Assembly: GCF_001792815.1 (NCBI RefSeq)
Contig: NZ_CP017674.1
Coordinates: forward strand, 2,976,001-3,040,000
Direction of reading: 5' to 3'
DNA: 64,000 nt
From: Microbacterium sp. BH-3-3-3
Lineage (GTDB): Bacteria > Actinomycetota > Actinomycetes > Actinomycetales > Microbacteriaceae
Below the pieces are notes generated by a model. That model was not told the DNA's origin and did not search any database. It worked only from the letters and a program-made list of their open reading frames with translations. This document shows, in pieces, positions 36,304-45,615 of the stretch (the stretch's first letter is position 1; every line of letters begins with the position of its first letter). The position numbers and the translations under genes are program-made.

Positions 36304-37319
36304 GAGCGCTTTCCCTTCTTGCGACCCTTGGCCCCCGGGCCCGTCGCGGCGACGATGTAGCGCGCGAACATGTTGACCGCGAGCGAGACGACGAACAGCA
36401 TCAGGCCCGTGCCGATCAGCGCGGAGCGCTGCAGGTCGGTCGCGATGGGGAAGTTCAGGGCGATGTTGGCGGCGATGGTCTGCGAGTTGTAGCCGTCGGT
36501 CAGCAGCAGCACCGAGTAGATGAGGCTCGGCGAGATGATGAGCGCGATGGCCATGGTCTCACCCAGCGCGCGCCCGAGGCCGAGCAGGGTGGCCGAGACC
36601 ATGCCGCTGCGGGCGTAGGGGAACACCGCGAGGCGGATCATCTCCCAGCGCGTCGCGCCGAGGGCGAGGGCGGCCTCTTCGTGCAGGCGCGGGGTCTGCA
36701 GGAAGATCTCACGGGTGATCGAGGTGACGATCGGGAGGATCATGACCGCGAGCACCACTCCACCGGTGAACATCGTCGAGCCGGTGCTCGACACGGGGCC
36801 CTGGAACAACGGGATCCAGCCGAGGTACTCGTTGAGGAACTGGCTCACCGGCAGCAGCAGCGGGCGCATCACGATGATGCCCCACAGTCCGAAGACGATC
36901 GAGGGCACCGCGGCGAGCAGGTCGACGACGTAGCCCAGGGCTCCGGCGATCTTGCGGGGCGCGTAGTGCGAGATGAACAGCGCGATGCCGATGGCGACCG
37001 GGGTGCCGATCACCATGGCGATGAGCGCCGCCCAGATGCTGCCGAACAGCAGCGGGCCGACGTACTCCCAGAAGTTGGTCCACGTGCCGTTCTGGTACCC
37101 GGCGAGGTCGCCCTCGGTCCAGTTGGCGGTGATGGCCGGAAGCCCACGCAGGATCAGGAAGATCGCGACGCCCGCGAGGATGATCATGATCGACACGGCA
37201 GCCGTGGTCGACAGACCGAGGAAGACCGTGTCGCCGACGCGACGCTTCCCGACGATGCTCGCTCGAGGCGGCGGAGGGGACGACGGGGCGGTCTCGGTGT
37301 CAGCGACGGTGTCAGTCAC
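36300..37319 (-). CDS. pstC: Phosphate ABC transporter permease PstC
   Basis: A 339-residue permease with about six helices; landmarks are DLLAAVPSIVFGLWGI, the EAA loop HEEAALALGATRWEMIRLAV and LGLGRALGETMAIALI. I start it at the GTG at 37319 (TDTVADTETAP) because GAGG lies six bases upstream; a GTG at 37340 would add seven residues and has GAGGAG at poor (13-base) spacing. It follows pstS by 156 bases, so the two may differ in expression level. Confidence 0.94.
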   Translation of the reverse strand: MTDTVADTETAPSSPPPPRASIVGKRRVGDTVFLGLSTTAAVSIMIILAGVAIFLILRGLPAITANWTEGDLAGYQNGTWTNFWEYVGPLLFGSIWAALIAMVIGTPVAIGIALFISHYAPRKIAGALGYVVDLLAAVPSIVFGLWGIIVMRPLLLPVSQFLNEYLGWIPLFQGPVSSTGSTMFTGGVVLAVMILPIVTSITREIFLQTPRLHEEAALALGATRWEMIRLAVFPYARSGMVSATLLGLGRALGETMAIALIISPSLIYSVLLLTDGYNSQTIAANIALNFPIATDLQRSALIGTGLMLFVVSLAVNMFARYIVAATGPGAKGRKKGKRS

Positions 37320-37475
37320 GCGGGACCTCACGCTCGGCACGGGTCATGGGGTGCTCCTCGGTCGGGTGTTCTGTGAGGATTCGGCTCAGCGAAACGCTCG
37401 ATGATGATCGATCGCTTCGATCAGCCCGGCCCGACCCGCACGAGAGGTGCGAGCCGGGCCGAGTCCGACAGATGT

Positions 37476-38603
37476 TTACTTGATGGCCGAGAGGGTCTCG
37501 GCGGCAGCCTCGAGGACCGAGTCCGGCAGCGGTGCGGAGCCGGCGTTCTTGGCCGCGACCTGCTGGCCGAGCGAGCTCGTGACGAAGCCGAGGTACGACT
37601 TGACCAGCTCGGACTGCTTGGCGTCCTTGAACGTGCTGCAGGTGATCGCGTACGACACCAGCGGGATGGGGTACGTCTCGGCCGTGAGCTTCGAGTAGTC
37701 GAACTTCTTCGACAGGTCACCCGCGATGCCGTTGCTGGCGTCGACGGCCGCAGCCTCGAACGTCGCGGTGACGGCCTCGGGGCTGTAGGCGACGGCGGTG
37801 CCGTCCTGGATGACGGCAGCCGAGTTGAGGTCGCCGACGGCCGAGTGGTCGGCGTAGCCGATGGTGCCCGAGCCCGCCTTGACGGCCTCGACGACGCCGG
37901 AGCCGCCCTTCTGCTTCGACACGTTGCCCTCGACCGGCCAGTCCTTGCCCGCGGGGTAGGTCCACACCGACGACTGGGTCGCGGCGAGGTAGTTGGTGAA
38001 GTTCTGCGTGGTGCCCGAGCCGTCCGAACGCGCGACGGTCGTGATGGCGCCGGCGGGGAGCTCGGTGCCGTTGTCGGCGGTGATGGCCGGGTCGGACCAG
38101 TCGGTGATCTGCAGCGCGAAGATCTTGGCGATCGTCTCGCCCGAGAGCTTCAGCTCGGTGACACCGGGGATGTTGAAGATCATCGCGACGCCGTCGAGGT
38201 AGACGGGGATGTTCACGCCGCCCTCGGTGCACAGCGCCACCGACTGCGAGGTCTGGTCGGCGTTCAGCGGCGAGTCGGAGCCGGCGAAGTCGTACGCGCC
38301 GCTCAGGAAGTTGGTGACGCCACCGCCGGAGCCCTGCGACTTGTCGTAGTTGATCGTGACGCCCTTGGCCTGGGCGTTGTAGGCGCTGGTCCACGCGGCC
38401 TGCGCGTTGGACTGGGCGCTCGAGCCACCGGCGGTGATGGTGCCCGAGAGCGAGGAGTCGATCGTGAACGCCACGTCGGAGGAGGAGGGGGATTCCGAGG
38501 AGCCCGCGGCGCCGCCGGAGCTCGAGGGGCCGGCGCAGCCGGCGAGGGTCAGAGAGGCCACGGCGGCCACGGTGCCCAGCTGGGCGATTCGGGAGAGCTT
38601 CAC
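37476..38603 (-). CDS. pstS: Phosphate-binding lipoprotein PstS
   Basis: A 375-residue lipoprotein: signal peptide ending in lipobox LAGC (about residues 21-24), a Ser/Gly-rich linker, then a PstS domain (GTITAGGSSAQSNAQAAW, SQGSGGGVTNFLSGAYDFAG, ARSDGSGTTQNFTNYL). The SGG and SGT loops bind phosphate. The GTG at 38603 has AAGGA eight bases upstream; a long frame extending further on this strand runs antisense through the synthetase gene and is not real. A tandem PHO box at 38691-38712 lies upstream. Confidence 0.96.
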   Translation of the reverse strand: MKLSRIAQLGTVAAVASLTLAGCAGPSSSGGAAGSSESPSSSDVAFTIDSSLSGTITAGGSSAQSNAQAAWTSAYNAQAKGVTINYDKSQGSGGGVTNFLSGAYDFAGSDSPLNADQTSQSVALCTEGGVNIPVYLDGVAMIFNIPGVTELKLSGETIAKIFALQITDWSDPAITADNGTELPAGAITTVARSDGSGTTQNFTNYLAATQSSVWTYPAGKDWPVEGNVSKQKGGSGVVEAVKAGSGTIGYADHSAVGDLNSAAVIQDGTAVAYSPEAVTATFEAAAVDASNGIAGDLSKKFDYSKLTAETYPIPLVSYAITCSTFKDAKQSELVKSYLGFVTSSLGQQVAAKNAGSAPLPDSVLEAAAETLSAIK

Positions 38604-38690
38604 TGTGTGAATCCTTCGCATGTCGGGAACAGGAACCCGGTGCAGGGTTCGTCGTGAACGGTAAACAGCGACTCTTACGAGACTGCGCCC

Positions 38691-38712
38691 CACGGGTGAA
38701 CGGGAGGTGAAC
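38691..38712 (-). promoter_or_regulatory. Tandem PHO box upstream of pstS
   Basis: On the minus strand, GTTCACCTCCC (38712-38702) and GTTCACCCGTG (38701-38691) are two adjacent 11-base direct repeats matching the actinobacterial PhoP/RegX3 box. TAAGAG (38677-38672) lies 13 bases downstream as a possible -10. A single extra copy, GTTCACCCCCG, is on the plus strand at 38753-38763, overlapping the synthetase start. Confidence 0.85.
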
Positions 38713-38762
38713 CGGTGTGGCCCGTCCGGGGTGTTTTCCTGGGGGTTGTACTGTTCACCCCC

Positions 38763-41700
38763 GTGACGAACTCTGCCTCCGCCGCACAGGCTCCGCTGGA
38801 CCGACGGGATGCCGCGGCTCCTGCGCGCACCCTCATCGATCTGCTCTCGGACGTCGCCGCACGGCATCCGGAGGCCTCGGCGATCGACGACGGCTCGGGC
38901 GCCCTGAGCTACCGGGAGCTGCTCGCGCGCGTCTGGCGCACGGCCGGCGCCCTGCACGCGGCGGGTGTGCGCCGCGGCGACCGCGTGGGGGTGCGGATGC
39001 CGTCGGGCTCCAAGGAGCTGTACGTCTCGATCCTCGCGGTCATGGCCGCCGGCGCCGCCTACGTGCCCGTGGATGCCGATGATCCCGACGAGCGCGCCCG
39101 CCTGGTGTTCGGCGAAGCCGGGGTCCGCGGCATCGTCGTGGGCGCCGGGGAGTTCGTCTCCCACGACGCGGATGCCGACCTCGTGCGCCTGTACGACGGC
39201 GACGCGCCGCATCCCAGCACGAACGCGGTGCCGGTGGTGGCCCCGCCCGGAGTCGACGACGACGCGTGGATCATCTTCACCTCGGGTTCGACGGGCGTTC
39301 CCAAGGGCGTCGCCGTGTCGCACCGTTCGGCGGCGGCATTCGTCGAAGCCGAGGCGCGCCTGTTCCTCCAGCAGGAGCCGCTGGGACCGGGCGACCGTGT
39401 GCTGGCCGGTCTGTCGGTCGCGTTCGACGCCTCGTGCGAGGAGATGTGGCTCGCCTGGGGACACGGCGCGTGCCTGGTGCCCGCCCCCCGCTCGCTCGTG
39501 CGCTCCGGCGAAGACCTCGCGCCGTGGCTGCTGCGCCAGGGCATCACCGTGGTGTCGACCGTGCCGACGCTGGCGGCGATGTGGCCCGCCGACTCCATCG
39601 AGAACGTGCGCCTGCTGATCTTCGGCGGCGAGGCCTGCCCGCCCGAGCTCGCCGCCCGCCTGGTCGCCGACGGGCGCGAGGTGTGGAACACCTACGGGCC
39701 GACCGAGGCCACCGTGGTCGCGTGCGCGGCCGCGCTCGACGGCTCGCTGCCGGTGCGCATCGGTCTGCCGCTCGACGGATGGGCGTTGGCCGTCGTCGAC
39801 GCCGAAGGACTCCCCGTTCCCGAGGGGGGCACCGGAGAGCTCATCATCGGCGGGGTCGGTCTCGCCCGCTACCTCGACCCCGCGAAGGACGCCGAGAAGT
39901 ACGCGCCCATGCCGACGCTCGGGTGGGATCGTGCCTACCGCTCGGGCGACCTGGTGCGGTTCGAGTCGGAAGGCCTGGTCTTCCAGGGCCGCGCCGACGA
40001 CCAGGTCAAGGTCGGCGGACGACGCATCGAGCTGGGGGAGGTCGAGTCGGCGCTGCAGGATCTGGCGGGCGTGAGCGCCGCCACGGTCGCCGTGCGCACG
40101 ACCGAGGCCGGCGTGCCCGTGCTCGTCGGCTACCTGGTCATGGACGAGGGCGTCGACCTCGACCGGGGCGCCGCGCGCGCCGCGCTCGCCGAGCGCCTGC
40201 CGGCGGCGACCATCCCGCTGCTCGGCGTCGTCGACGCGCTGCCGGTGCGCACCTCGGGCAAGGTCGACCGCGCGGCACTGCCCTGGCCGCTCCCGGGCGT
40301 CGACGCCCCCGCGCCCACCGACTTCTCGGCCGACGAGGCCTGGCTCGCCGAGCAGTGGCAGGCGGTGCTCGGCGTCGCCGTCACCGAGCGCAAGACCGAC
40401 TTCTTCGACCTGGGCGGCGGTTCGCTCGCGGCCGCGCAGCTGGTCTCGCGTATCCGTACGCGGGTGCCGGAGTTCTCGGTCGCCGACATCTACGACGTTC
40501 CCCGTCTGGGCGCGATGGCGAAGGCCCTCGGTCCGCAGCTGGTCGACGAGGGCGCGGCGGAGTTCCACCGCGCCGAGCCCACCCCGCGCACGACCCAGTG
40601 GGCGCAGACGCTGCTGGGCGCGCCGCTGTTCGTGCTCTCCGGCGTGCGGTGGCTGCTGTACCTGCTCACCGCGTCGGCCGTGCTGCGGCTCCTCCCCGGC
40701 TTCGACGTGCTGCCGTCGGTGCCCTGGCCCCTGCTCGTGGTCGGTCTGCTGATCTTCGCGACGCCGTTCGGACGCATGGCGATCGCCGTGGCATCCGCTC
40801 GTCTGCTTCTGGCGGGGGTACAGCCCGGGGATCACCCGCGGGGCGGCTGGGTGCACATCCGCCTGTGGCTCGCCGAGCAGATCGCCGACCAGGTGGATGC
40901 CGTGGGTCTGGCCGGCGCCCCCTGGGTGTCGTACTACGCCCGCGCTCTGGGCGCGCGGATCGGCCGGAACGTCGACATGCACGCGCTGCCGCCGGTCACG
41001 GGCATGCTCGTCGTCGGCGACGGCGCATCGATCGAGCCCGAGGTCGACCTCACCGGGTACTGGATCGACGGCGACCTCGTGCGCATCGGCGAGGTGCGCA
41101 TCGGCGCCGAGGCGACGGTGGGCGCGCGCTCCACGCTCGCGCCGGGCACCCGCATCGGCCGACGAGCCGAGATCGCCCCCGGTTCCGCGGTGTTCGGCCG
41201 CGTCAAGGCCGACCAGTCGTGGGCGGGTTCGCCCGCCGTGCGCGTCGGCGGGACGGCGAAGGGATGGCCGACCGAGCGCCCGCCCGCGCCCACCCGCTGG
41301 CTGTGGGCGTACGCGGCGTCGGCGCTCGTGCTCGCGCTGCTGCCGCTCGCGGCCTTCACCGTGGGCGCGCTCGTCGTCGCCCAGGGCATGCGCGGCGCGG
41401 ATTCGCTCGCCGGGGCTGCGGGCGGCGCGTTCGTCTGGCTCGTGCCGGCCGTCGCCGTCACGGGGCTCGTGTTCGCGGCATCCGTCGTCCTGCTCGTGCG
41501 GCTGCTCTCGATCGGCCTGACCGAGGGGACCCACCCCGTGCGCAGCCGCGTCGCGTGGCAGGCATGGACCATCGAACGACTTCTGGATGCCGCCCGCACG
41601 ATCCTCTTCCCGCTGTATTCGTCGTTGTTCACCCCCGTGTGGTTGCGCCTGCTCGGCGCCGAGGTGGGTCGCGACGTCGAGGCGTCGACCGTTCTGTTGA

Positions 41701-42707
41701 TCCCGTCGATGACCCGCATCGAAGACGGCGCGTTCTTGGCCGACGACACGATGGTCGCGTCCTACGAACTGCGCGCCGGATGGCTGCGGATCGGCCCGGT
41801 GCGCATCGGCAAGCGCGCGTTCCTCGGCAACTCGGGCATGGCTGCGCCGGGGCACCGCGTGCCGCGCGACGGGTTGGTCGCGGTGCTGTCGGCGGCGCCG
41901 ATGAAGGCCAAGGCGGGTTCGTCGTGGCTCGGCTCGCCCGCGGTGCGTCTGCGCCGCCTTTCGGCCGCGGGCGACGAGTCGCGCACCTACCGCCCCACGT
42001 CGGGTCTGCGTCTGGCGCGGACGCTGTGGGAACTGGGGCGCTTCGTCCCCGTCGTCGTCACCTGCGCCATCGGGCTCGGGGTGATCTTCGCCCTCGCCGG
42101 GCTCTGGCAGAGCGTCGGGCCGGTGTGGACGCTGCTGCTGTCGGGCCTGGTGATGCTGGCCGCGGGGGCGGTCGCCGCCGGGGTCTCGACCGCGGCCAAG
42201 TGGGCCATCGTCGGCGTCATCCGCGCGGGGGAACAGCCCCTCTGGTCGAGCTTCGTGTGGCGTACCGAGGTCTCGGACACCTTCACCGAGATGGTCGCCG
42301 CCCCGTGGTTCGCGCGCGCGGCGACGGGAACCCCCGCGCTCGCCGTGTGGCTGCGGAGCCTCGGCGCCACGATCGGTGCCGGCGTCTGGTGCGAGAGCTA
42401 CTGGCTGCCCGAACCCGACCTGGTCACTTTGGGGGCCGCGTCAACCGTCAACCGCGGATGCGTGGTGCAGACGCATCTGTTCCATGATCGAATCATGAGT
42501 ATGGATACCGTCGAGCTGGAAGCGGGGGCGACCCTCGGTCCGCACAGCGTGGTCCTTCCCGCCTCCACCCTCGGTGCGCACGCGACCGTGGGGCCGGCTT
42601 CGCTGGTCATGCGCGGGGAGACCGTTCCGGTCGGCTCGCGCTGGAGCGGCAACCCCATCGGTCCGTGGCGTGCCGTGAAGGTCCGCGCCTACCAGTCGAC
42701 CACGTGA
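38763..42707 (+). CDS. Pls/PosA-type amino-acid homopolymer synthetase
   Basis: A 1314-residue membrane NRPS-like enzyme with the Pls (epsilon-poly-lysine synthetase) layout. An adenylation domain (about 25-515; FTSGSTGVPKG, NTYGPTEAT, YRSGDLVRF, RTSGKVDRAAL) is followed by a carrier domain (about 535-600, FFDLGGGSLAAAQL; Ser is the pantetheine site). Then six membrane helices alternate with three soluble domains containing hexapeptide-repeat stretches (IGEVRIGAEATVGARS). The product is expected to be a short poly-amino acid. An acidic residue in the specificity pocket suggests a cationic monomer (inference). The GTG at 38763 follows TACTGT by eight bases; it shares its upstream region with pstS. 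Confidence 0.88.
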   Translation: MTNSASAAQAPLDRRDAAAPARTLIDLLSDVAARHPEASAIDDGSGALSYRELLARVWRTAGALHAAGVRRGDRVGVRMPSGSKELYVSILAVMAAGAAYVPVDADDPDERARLVFGEAGVRGIVVGAGEFVSHDADADLVRLYDGDAPHPSTNAVPVVAPPGVDDDAWIIFTSGSTGVPKGVAVSHRSAAAFVEAEARLFLQQEPLGPGDRVLAGLSVAFDASCEEMWLAWGHGACLVPAPRSLVRSGEDLAPWLLRQGITVVSTVPTLAAMWPADSIENVRLLIFGGEACPPELAARLVADGREVWNTYGPTEATVVACAAALDGSLPVRIGLPLDGWALAVVDAEGLPVPEGGTGELIIGGVGLARYLDPAKDAEKYAPMPTLGWDRAYRSGDLVRFESEGLVFQGRADDQVKVGGRRIELGEVESALQDLAGVSAATVAVRTTEAGVPVLVGYLVMDEGVDLDRGAARAALAERLPAATIPLLGVVDALPVRTSGKVDRAALPWPLPGVDAPAPTDFSADEAWLAEQWQAVLGVAVTERKTDFFDLGGGSLAAAQLVSRIRTRVPEFSVADIYDVPRLGAMAKALGPQLVDEGAAEFHRAEPTPRTTQWAQTLLGAPLFVLSGVRWLLYLLTASAVLRLLPGFDVLPSVPWPLLVVGLLIFATPFGRMAIAVASARLLLAGVQPGDHPRGGWVHIRLWLAEQIADQVDAVGLAGAPWVSYYARALGARIGRNVDMHALPPVTGMLVVGDGASIEPEVDLTGYWIDGDLVRIGEVRIGAEATVGARSTLAPGTRIGRRAEIAPGSAVFGRVKADQSWAGSPAVRVGGTAKGWPTERPPAPTRWLWAYAASALVLALLPLAAFTVGALVVAQGMRGADSLAGAAGGAFVWLVPAVAVTGLVFAASVVLLVRLLSIGLTEGTHPVRSRVAWQAWTIERLLDAARTILFPLYSSLFTPVWLRLLGAEVGRDVEASTVLLIPSMTRIEDGAFLADDTMVASYELRAGWLRIGPVRIGKRAFLGNSGMAAPGHRVPRDGLVAVLSAAPMKAKAGSSWLGSPAVRLRRLSAAGDESRTYRPTSGLRLARTLWELGRFVPVVVTCAIGLGVIFALAGLWQSVGPVWTLLLSGLVMLAAGAVAAGVSTAAKWAIVGVIRAGEQPLWSSFVWRTEVSDTFTEMVAAPWFARAATGTPALAVWLRSLGATIGAGVWCESYWLPEPDLVTLGAASTVNRGCVVQTHLFHDRIMSMDTVELEAGATLGPHSVVLPASTLGAHATVGPASLVMRGETVPVGSRWSGNPIGPWRAVKVRAYQSTT

Positions 42708-44002
42708 GCGCCACCGATTCCTACGCCCCGCAGAGCGGTGACGCCTCGTACGACGTGCAGTCGTACGACCTCGTCCTCGGCTATCGCGTACGCACCAATC
42801 GGCTCGAGGGGACCGCGACCATCGTCGCCGTGGCCCGCACTGCGCTGACCTCGTTCGCCCTCGACCTCGTCGGGCTCCGCACCTCGCGCGTGCGCGTCGA
42901 CGGAGCCGCCGCCCGAGTGACGGCCGGTCCGCACGCGATCCGCGTGACGCCCGCGCGCGCTCTCGCCGCGGGGGATCGGTTCGAGGTCGAGGTCGCGTAC
43001 GCCGGCACGCCGGCGCCCCGTCGCTCGCGCTGGGGGACCGTCGGGTGGGAGGAACTCACCGACGGCGCGCTGGTCGCCGGCCAGCCCACGGGGGCTCCGA
43101 CGTGGTTCCCGTGCAACGACCGGCCCGACAACCGCGCCTCGATGCGCATGCAGATCACGGTCGACGACGGCTACGAGGTCGCCGCGACCGGCGTCGCGGG
43201 AGCGAGTATGCGCCGGGGCGGTCGCACCACCCGGGTGTTCACCTCCGATGTGCCCACCGCCACGTACCTGGCGGCGGTGCACGTGGGCCGGTATCGCACG
43301 CGTCCCCTGGCGGGCAGTGGCGTCGATGTCGTGCCGCCGGTGACCGTCAGCGCCCCGCCGGCGCTGACGGCCGCGGTCGACCGCGCCTTCGCCCCCGTGC
43401 CCGAGATGCTGCGGCTCTTCGACCGCCTGTTCGGGCCGTACCCGCAGCAGGCGTGCACGCTCGTCGTCACCGCCGACGAGCTCGAGATCCCGCTCGAGGC
43501 GCAGGGCCTCGCCGTCTTCGGCATGAACCACCTCGTGCCCGCGGCGCAGCGCCTCATCGCGCACGAGCTGGCGCACCAATGGTTCGGCAACAGCGTCGGT
43601 CTCGCGCGGTGGAGCGACATCTGGCTGAACGAGGGCTTCGCCTGCTACGCCGAGTGGCTGTGGTCCGAGGCCTCGGGCGGTCCTTCGGTGCAGACCTGCG
43701 TCGACGACCACTACGCCCGACTGGCCGCCAAGCCGCGCGATCTGCTGCTGATCGACCCCGGACCCGACGACATGTTCGACGACCGCGTGTACAAACGCGG
43801 CGCGCTGACGCTGCACGCGCTGCGGCGGACCCTGGGCGATGTCGCGTTCTTCGATCTGCTGCGCGCCTGGACCGCCGACCACCGCCACGCACTCGTCACG
43901 ACCGACGACTTCCGCGCCGCGGTGGCTCGGGCCGGGGGAGCGGATGCCGCGCTGGTGCTGTCGGCGTGGGTCGACCGCACCGCTCTGCCGGCTCGGGTCT
44001 GA
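42704..44002 (+). CDS. M1 family zinc aminopeptidase coupled to the synthetase
   Basis: A 432-residue M1 metallopeptidase without a signal peptide. The zinc motif HELAHQW and the downstream Glu in WLNEGFACYAEWLW (19 residues later) are intact; the usual GAMEN exopeptidase loop is altered to EAQGLAVFG. The GTG start overlaps the synthetase stop (GTGA), so it is made together with it. It could trim or degrade the polymer, or protect the producer, which is inference. It is shorter than full aminopeptidase N because the C-terminal helical domain is missing. Confidence 0.9.
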   Translation: MSATDSYAPQSGDASYDVQSYDLVLGYRVRTNRLEGTATIVAVARTALTSFALDLVGLRTSRVRVDGAAARVTAGPHAIRVTPARALAAGDRFEVEVAYAGTPAPRRSRWGTVGWEELTDGALVAGQPTGAPTWFPCNDRPDNRASMRMQITVDDGYEVAATGVAGASMRRGGRTTRVFTSDVPTATYLAAVHVGRYRTRPLAGSGVDVVPPVTVSAPPALTAAVDRAFAPVPEMLRLFDRLFGPYPQQACTLVVTADELEIPLEAQGLAVFGMNHLVPAAQRLIAHELAHQWFGNSVGLARWSDIWLNEGFACYAEWLWSEASGGPSVQTCVDDHYARLAAKPRDLLLIDPGPDDMFDDRVYKRGALTLHALRRTLGDVAFFDLLRAWTADHRHALVTTDDFRAAVARAGGADAALVLSAWVDRTALPARV

Positions 44003-44167
44003 CATTCCTGCCCCGGTCGCCGGGGCGAGCGGAGGGCGAGGGGCGGGGGGAGGGGGCCTGAGCGCTCCGCGTCCTCCGCTCGTCACGCGCCGAGGAGCCC
44101 CACGCCCGCCGTCGCGCCCCGTACCCGCCGCTCATCCGCGTCGCGCCCGCCTCGCCCCCGGCCACCG

Positions 44168-44680
44168 CTATCGAGCGGCACACGCCCCGGGTGACACCGC
44201 GACGGCGACCACGACGTCCGGCGGGCCCACCACGTCGTACCCGTCGTACGGAGCGCCGTCGTCGACCCGACCGACCCAGGTGTCGTCCGCCCGGCGCTCG
44301 ATCCGCACGCGCGCCGGGTCGACGCTGAGCCCGCGACCGTCGGCCTTGAGCACCGCCTCCACCCGCGCCCAGGTGCGGGCATCCGCTCCCGGCAGGACGT
44401 TGTCGAGGCCGGTCGCCTCGGCGGGGACCGCGTCGACTCCCACCGACCCCGCTGAACGTGAGGTCGCCACCACCGCCCACCCCTCCGCGTACGAGACGGA
44501 TGCCGTGGCCTCGACCCCCGTGACCCGCACGCGCCCGTGTTCACCGCCGCACGCGGAGCACCGTGACACGACGTCCGCCCCCGGGAGCAGCTCGGCGAGC
44601 AACGACCGCGACACCTCGCGGCGCACCAAGCCCGGCGGGACCTCGCGCCACGCGACGCGGACGTCGGGGGGAAGGGTCAC
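44168..44680 (-). CDS. 4'-phosphopantetheinyl transferase
   Basis: A 170-residue, compact member of the Sfp-like superfamily, which loads the CoA pantetheine arm onto carrier domains. The magnesium motif is GVDAVP (about residue 90) and the second motif is WARVEAVLKADGRGL, a variant of WxxKEAxxK with Val for Lys. RCSACGGEHG in the N-terminal part is typical. It is the last gene of ppk1-mutT1-pptase, its GTG overlapping the mutT1 stop (GTGA). The only carrier protein visible is in the convergent Pls-type synthetase, its likely client. Confidence 0.85.
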   Translation of the reverse strand: MTLPPDVRVAWREVPPGLVRREVSRSLLAELLPGADVVSRCSACGGEHGRVRVTGVEATASVSYAEGWAVVATSRSAGSVGVDAVPAEATGLDNVLPGADARTWARVEAVLKADGRGLSVDPARVRIERRADDTWVGRVDDGAPYDGYDVVGPPDVVVAVAVSPGACAAR

Positions 44681-45615
44681 ACCGGCGGCTCGTGCGTCTC
44701 GATGGCGACGATGCCCGCACCGGGGTGCGCCACCGGAATGTGCACGACCGAGAACCCGCCGGGTTCGAGCGCCGAGGAACTGCCCAGGTACGACCCGCGC
44801 ATGGTGCCGGTGGCCAGTGCCATCTCGTTCAGGATGTCGGGCAGCACGGGACCGTGGCTGGCGAGGACGACGGGCTTGCGCGCCCGCACGCGCTCGCCGA
44901 TGACGGTCCGCGCGTCGGAACGGCCCTCTTCCCAGGCGTCCTGGCTGATCTCGCCGCTGACCTGGATGCGTTGTCCGAGCGCGTGCGACAGGGGAGTGAC
45001 CGTGCGGACGCAGCGCTCGGCGGGGCTCGAGACGATCCGGCGCACGCCGAAGGCGAGCAGCGGCCCGACGATGGCCTCGGCCTGTCGGCGTCCCCGCGTG
45101 GTGAGGGGGCGATCGTTGTCTTCGCCCTCCCATTCCTCGCGCGAGCGGGCCTTGGCGTGGCGCAGGGCGATCACGGGGAACGTGGGAAGCGCCTGCTCGT
45201 CGACCAACCGCGTGAACTCGTCGAGGATCTCGATGTCGACGGGGTAGCTGAGGTTCTTCCGCGCCTTCTTCAGGCTCACCCACTCGACGGCCGCCACCTC
45301 TTTGTTCGGCACGAACGACGAGGTGCGGACGGCGGCATCGGTGGCCTCGGCGGCCCAGTAGTGCACGATCTTGGTGCGCGAGCTCGGCATCCGGTACCGG
45401 GACACTCCGACCGGCACGCCGAGCGCCACGCGGATGCCCGTCTCTTCCCGGATCTCGCGCACGGCCGTCTCGGCGAGGGTTTCGCCGGGATCGACCTTGC
45501 CCTTGGGCAGCGTCAGGTCGCGGTACTTGGTGCGGTGGATGAGCAGGACGCGCAGCTTTCCGTCGACGACGCGCCACACCACGCCGCCGGCCGCATAGAT
45601 CGCGGTCTCGGTCAC
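44677..45615 (-). CDS. mutT1: MutT1-type Nudix hydrolase fused to a histidine phosphatase
   Basis: A 312-residue two-domain protein. The N-terminal Nudix domain (about 1-140) holds the Nudix box [20 protein letters not shown]; the C-terminal domain (about 160-305) is a SixA-like phosphatase with the catalytic ALRHAKARS and a second His in LASHGPVLP. Mycobacterial MutT1 with this fusion removes 8-oxo-GTP/dGTP and diadenosine polyphosphates. Its place next to ppk1 is also found in mycobacteria. The GTG start overlaps the ppk1 stop (GTGA). Confidence 0.92.
   Translation of the reverse strand: MTETAIYAAGGVVWRVVDGKLRVLLIHRTKYRDLTLPKGKVDPGETLAETAVREIREETGIRVALGVPVGVSRYRMPSSRTKIVHYWAAEATDAAVRTSSFVPNKEVAAVEWVSLKKARKNLSYPVDIEILDEFTRLVDEQALPTFPVIALRHAKARSREEWEGEDNDRPLTTRGRRQAEAIVGPLLAFGVRRIVSSPAERCVRTVTPLSHALGQRIQVSGEISQDAWEEGRSDARTVIGERVRARKPVVLASHGPVLPDILNEMALATGTMRGSYLGSSSALEPGGFSVVHIPVAHPGAGIVAIETHEPPV

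Noticed and set aside
38604..41855. An upstream extension of the pstS frame running antisense through the synthetase gene
   Set aside because: pstS has a clear signal peptide, ribosome site and start at 38603; the extension lies opposite a gene with strong motifs.
44003..44167. A terminator between the M1 peptidase and PPTase genes
   Set aside because: GAGCGGAGG (44027) and CCTCCGCTC (44073) can pair, but the 37-base loop and lack of a T run make it weak.
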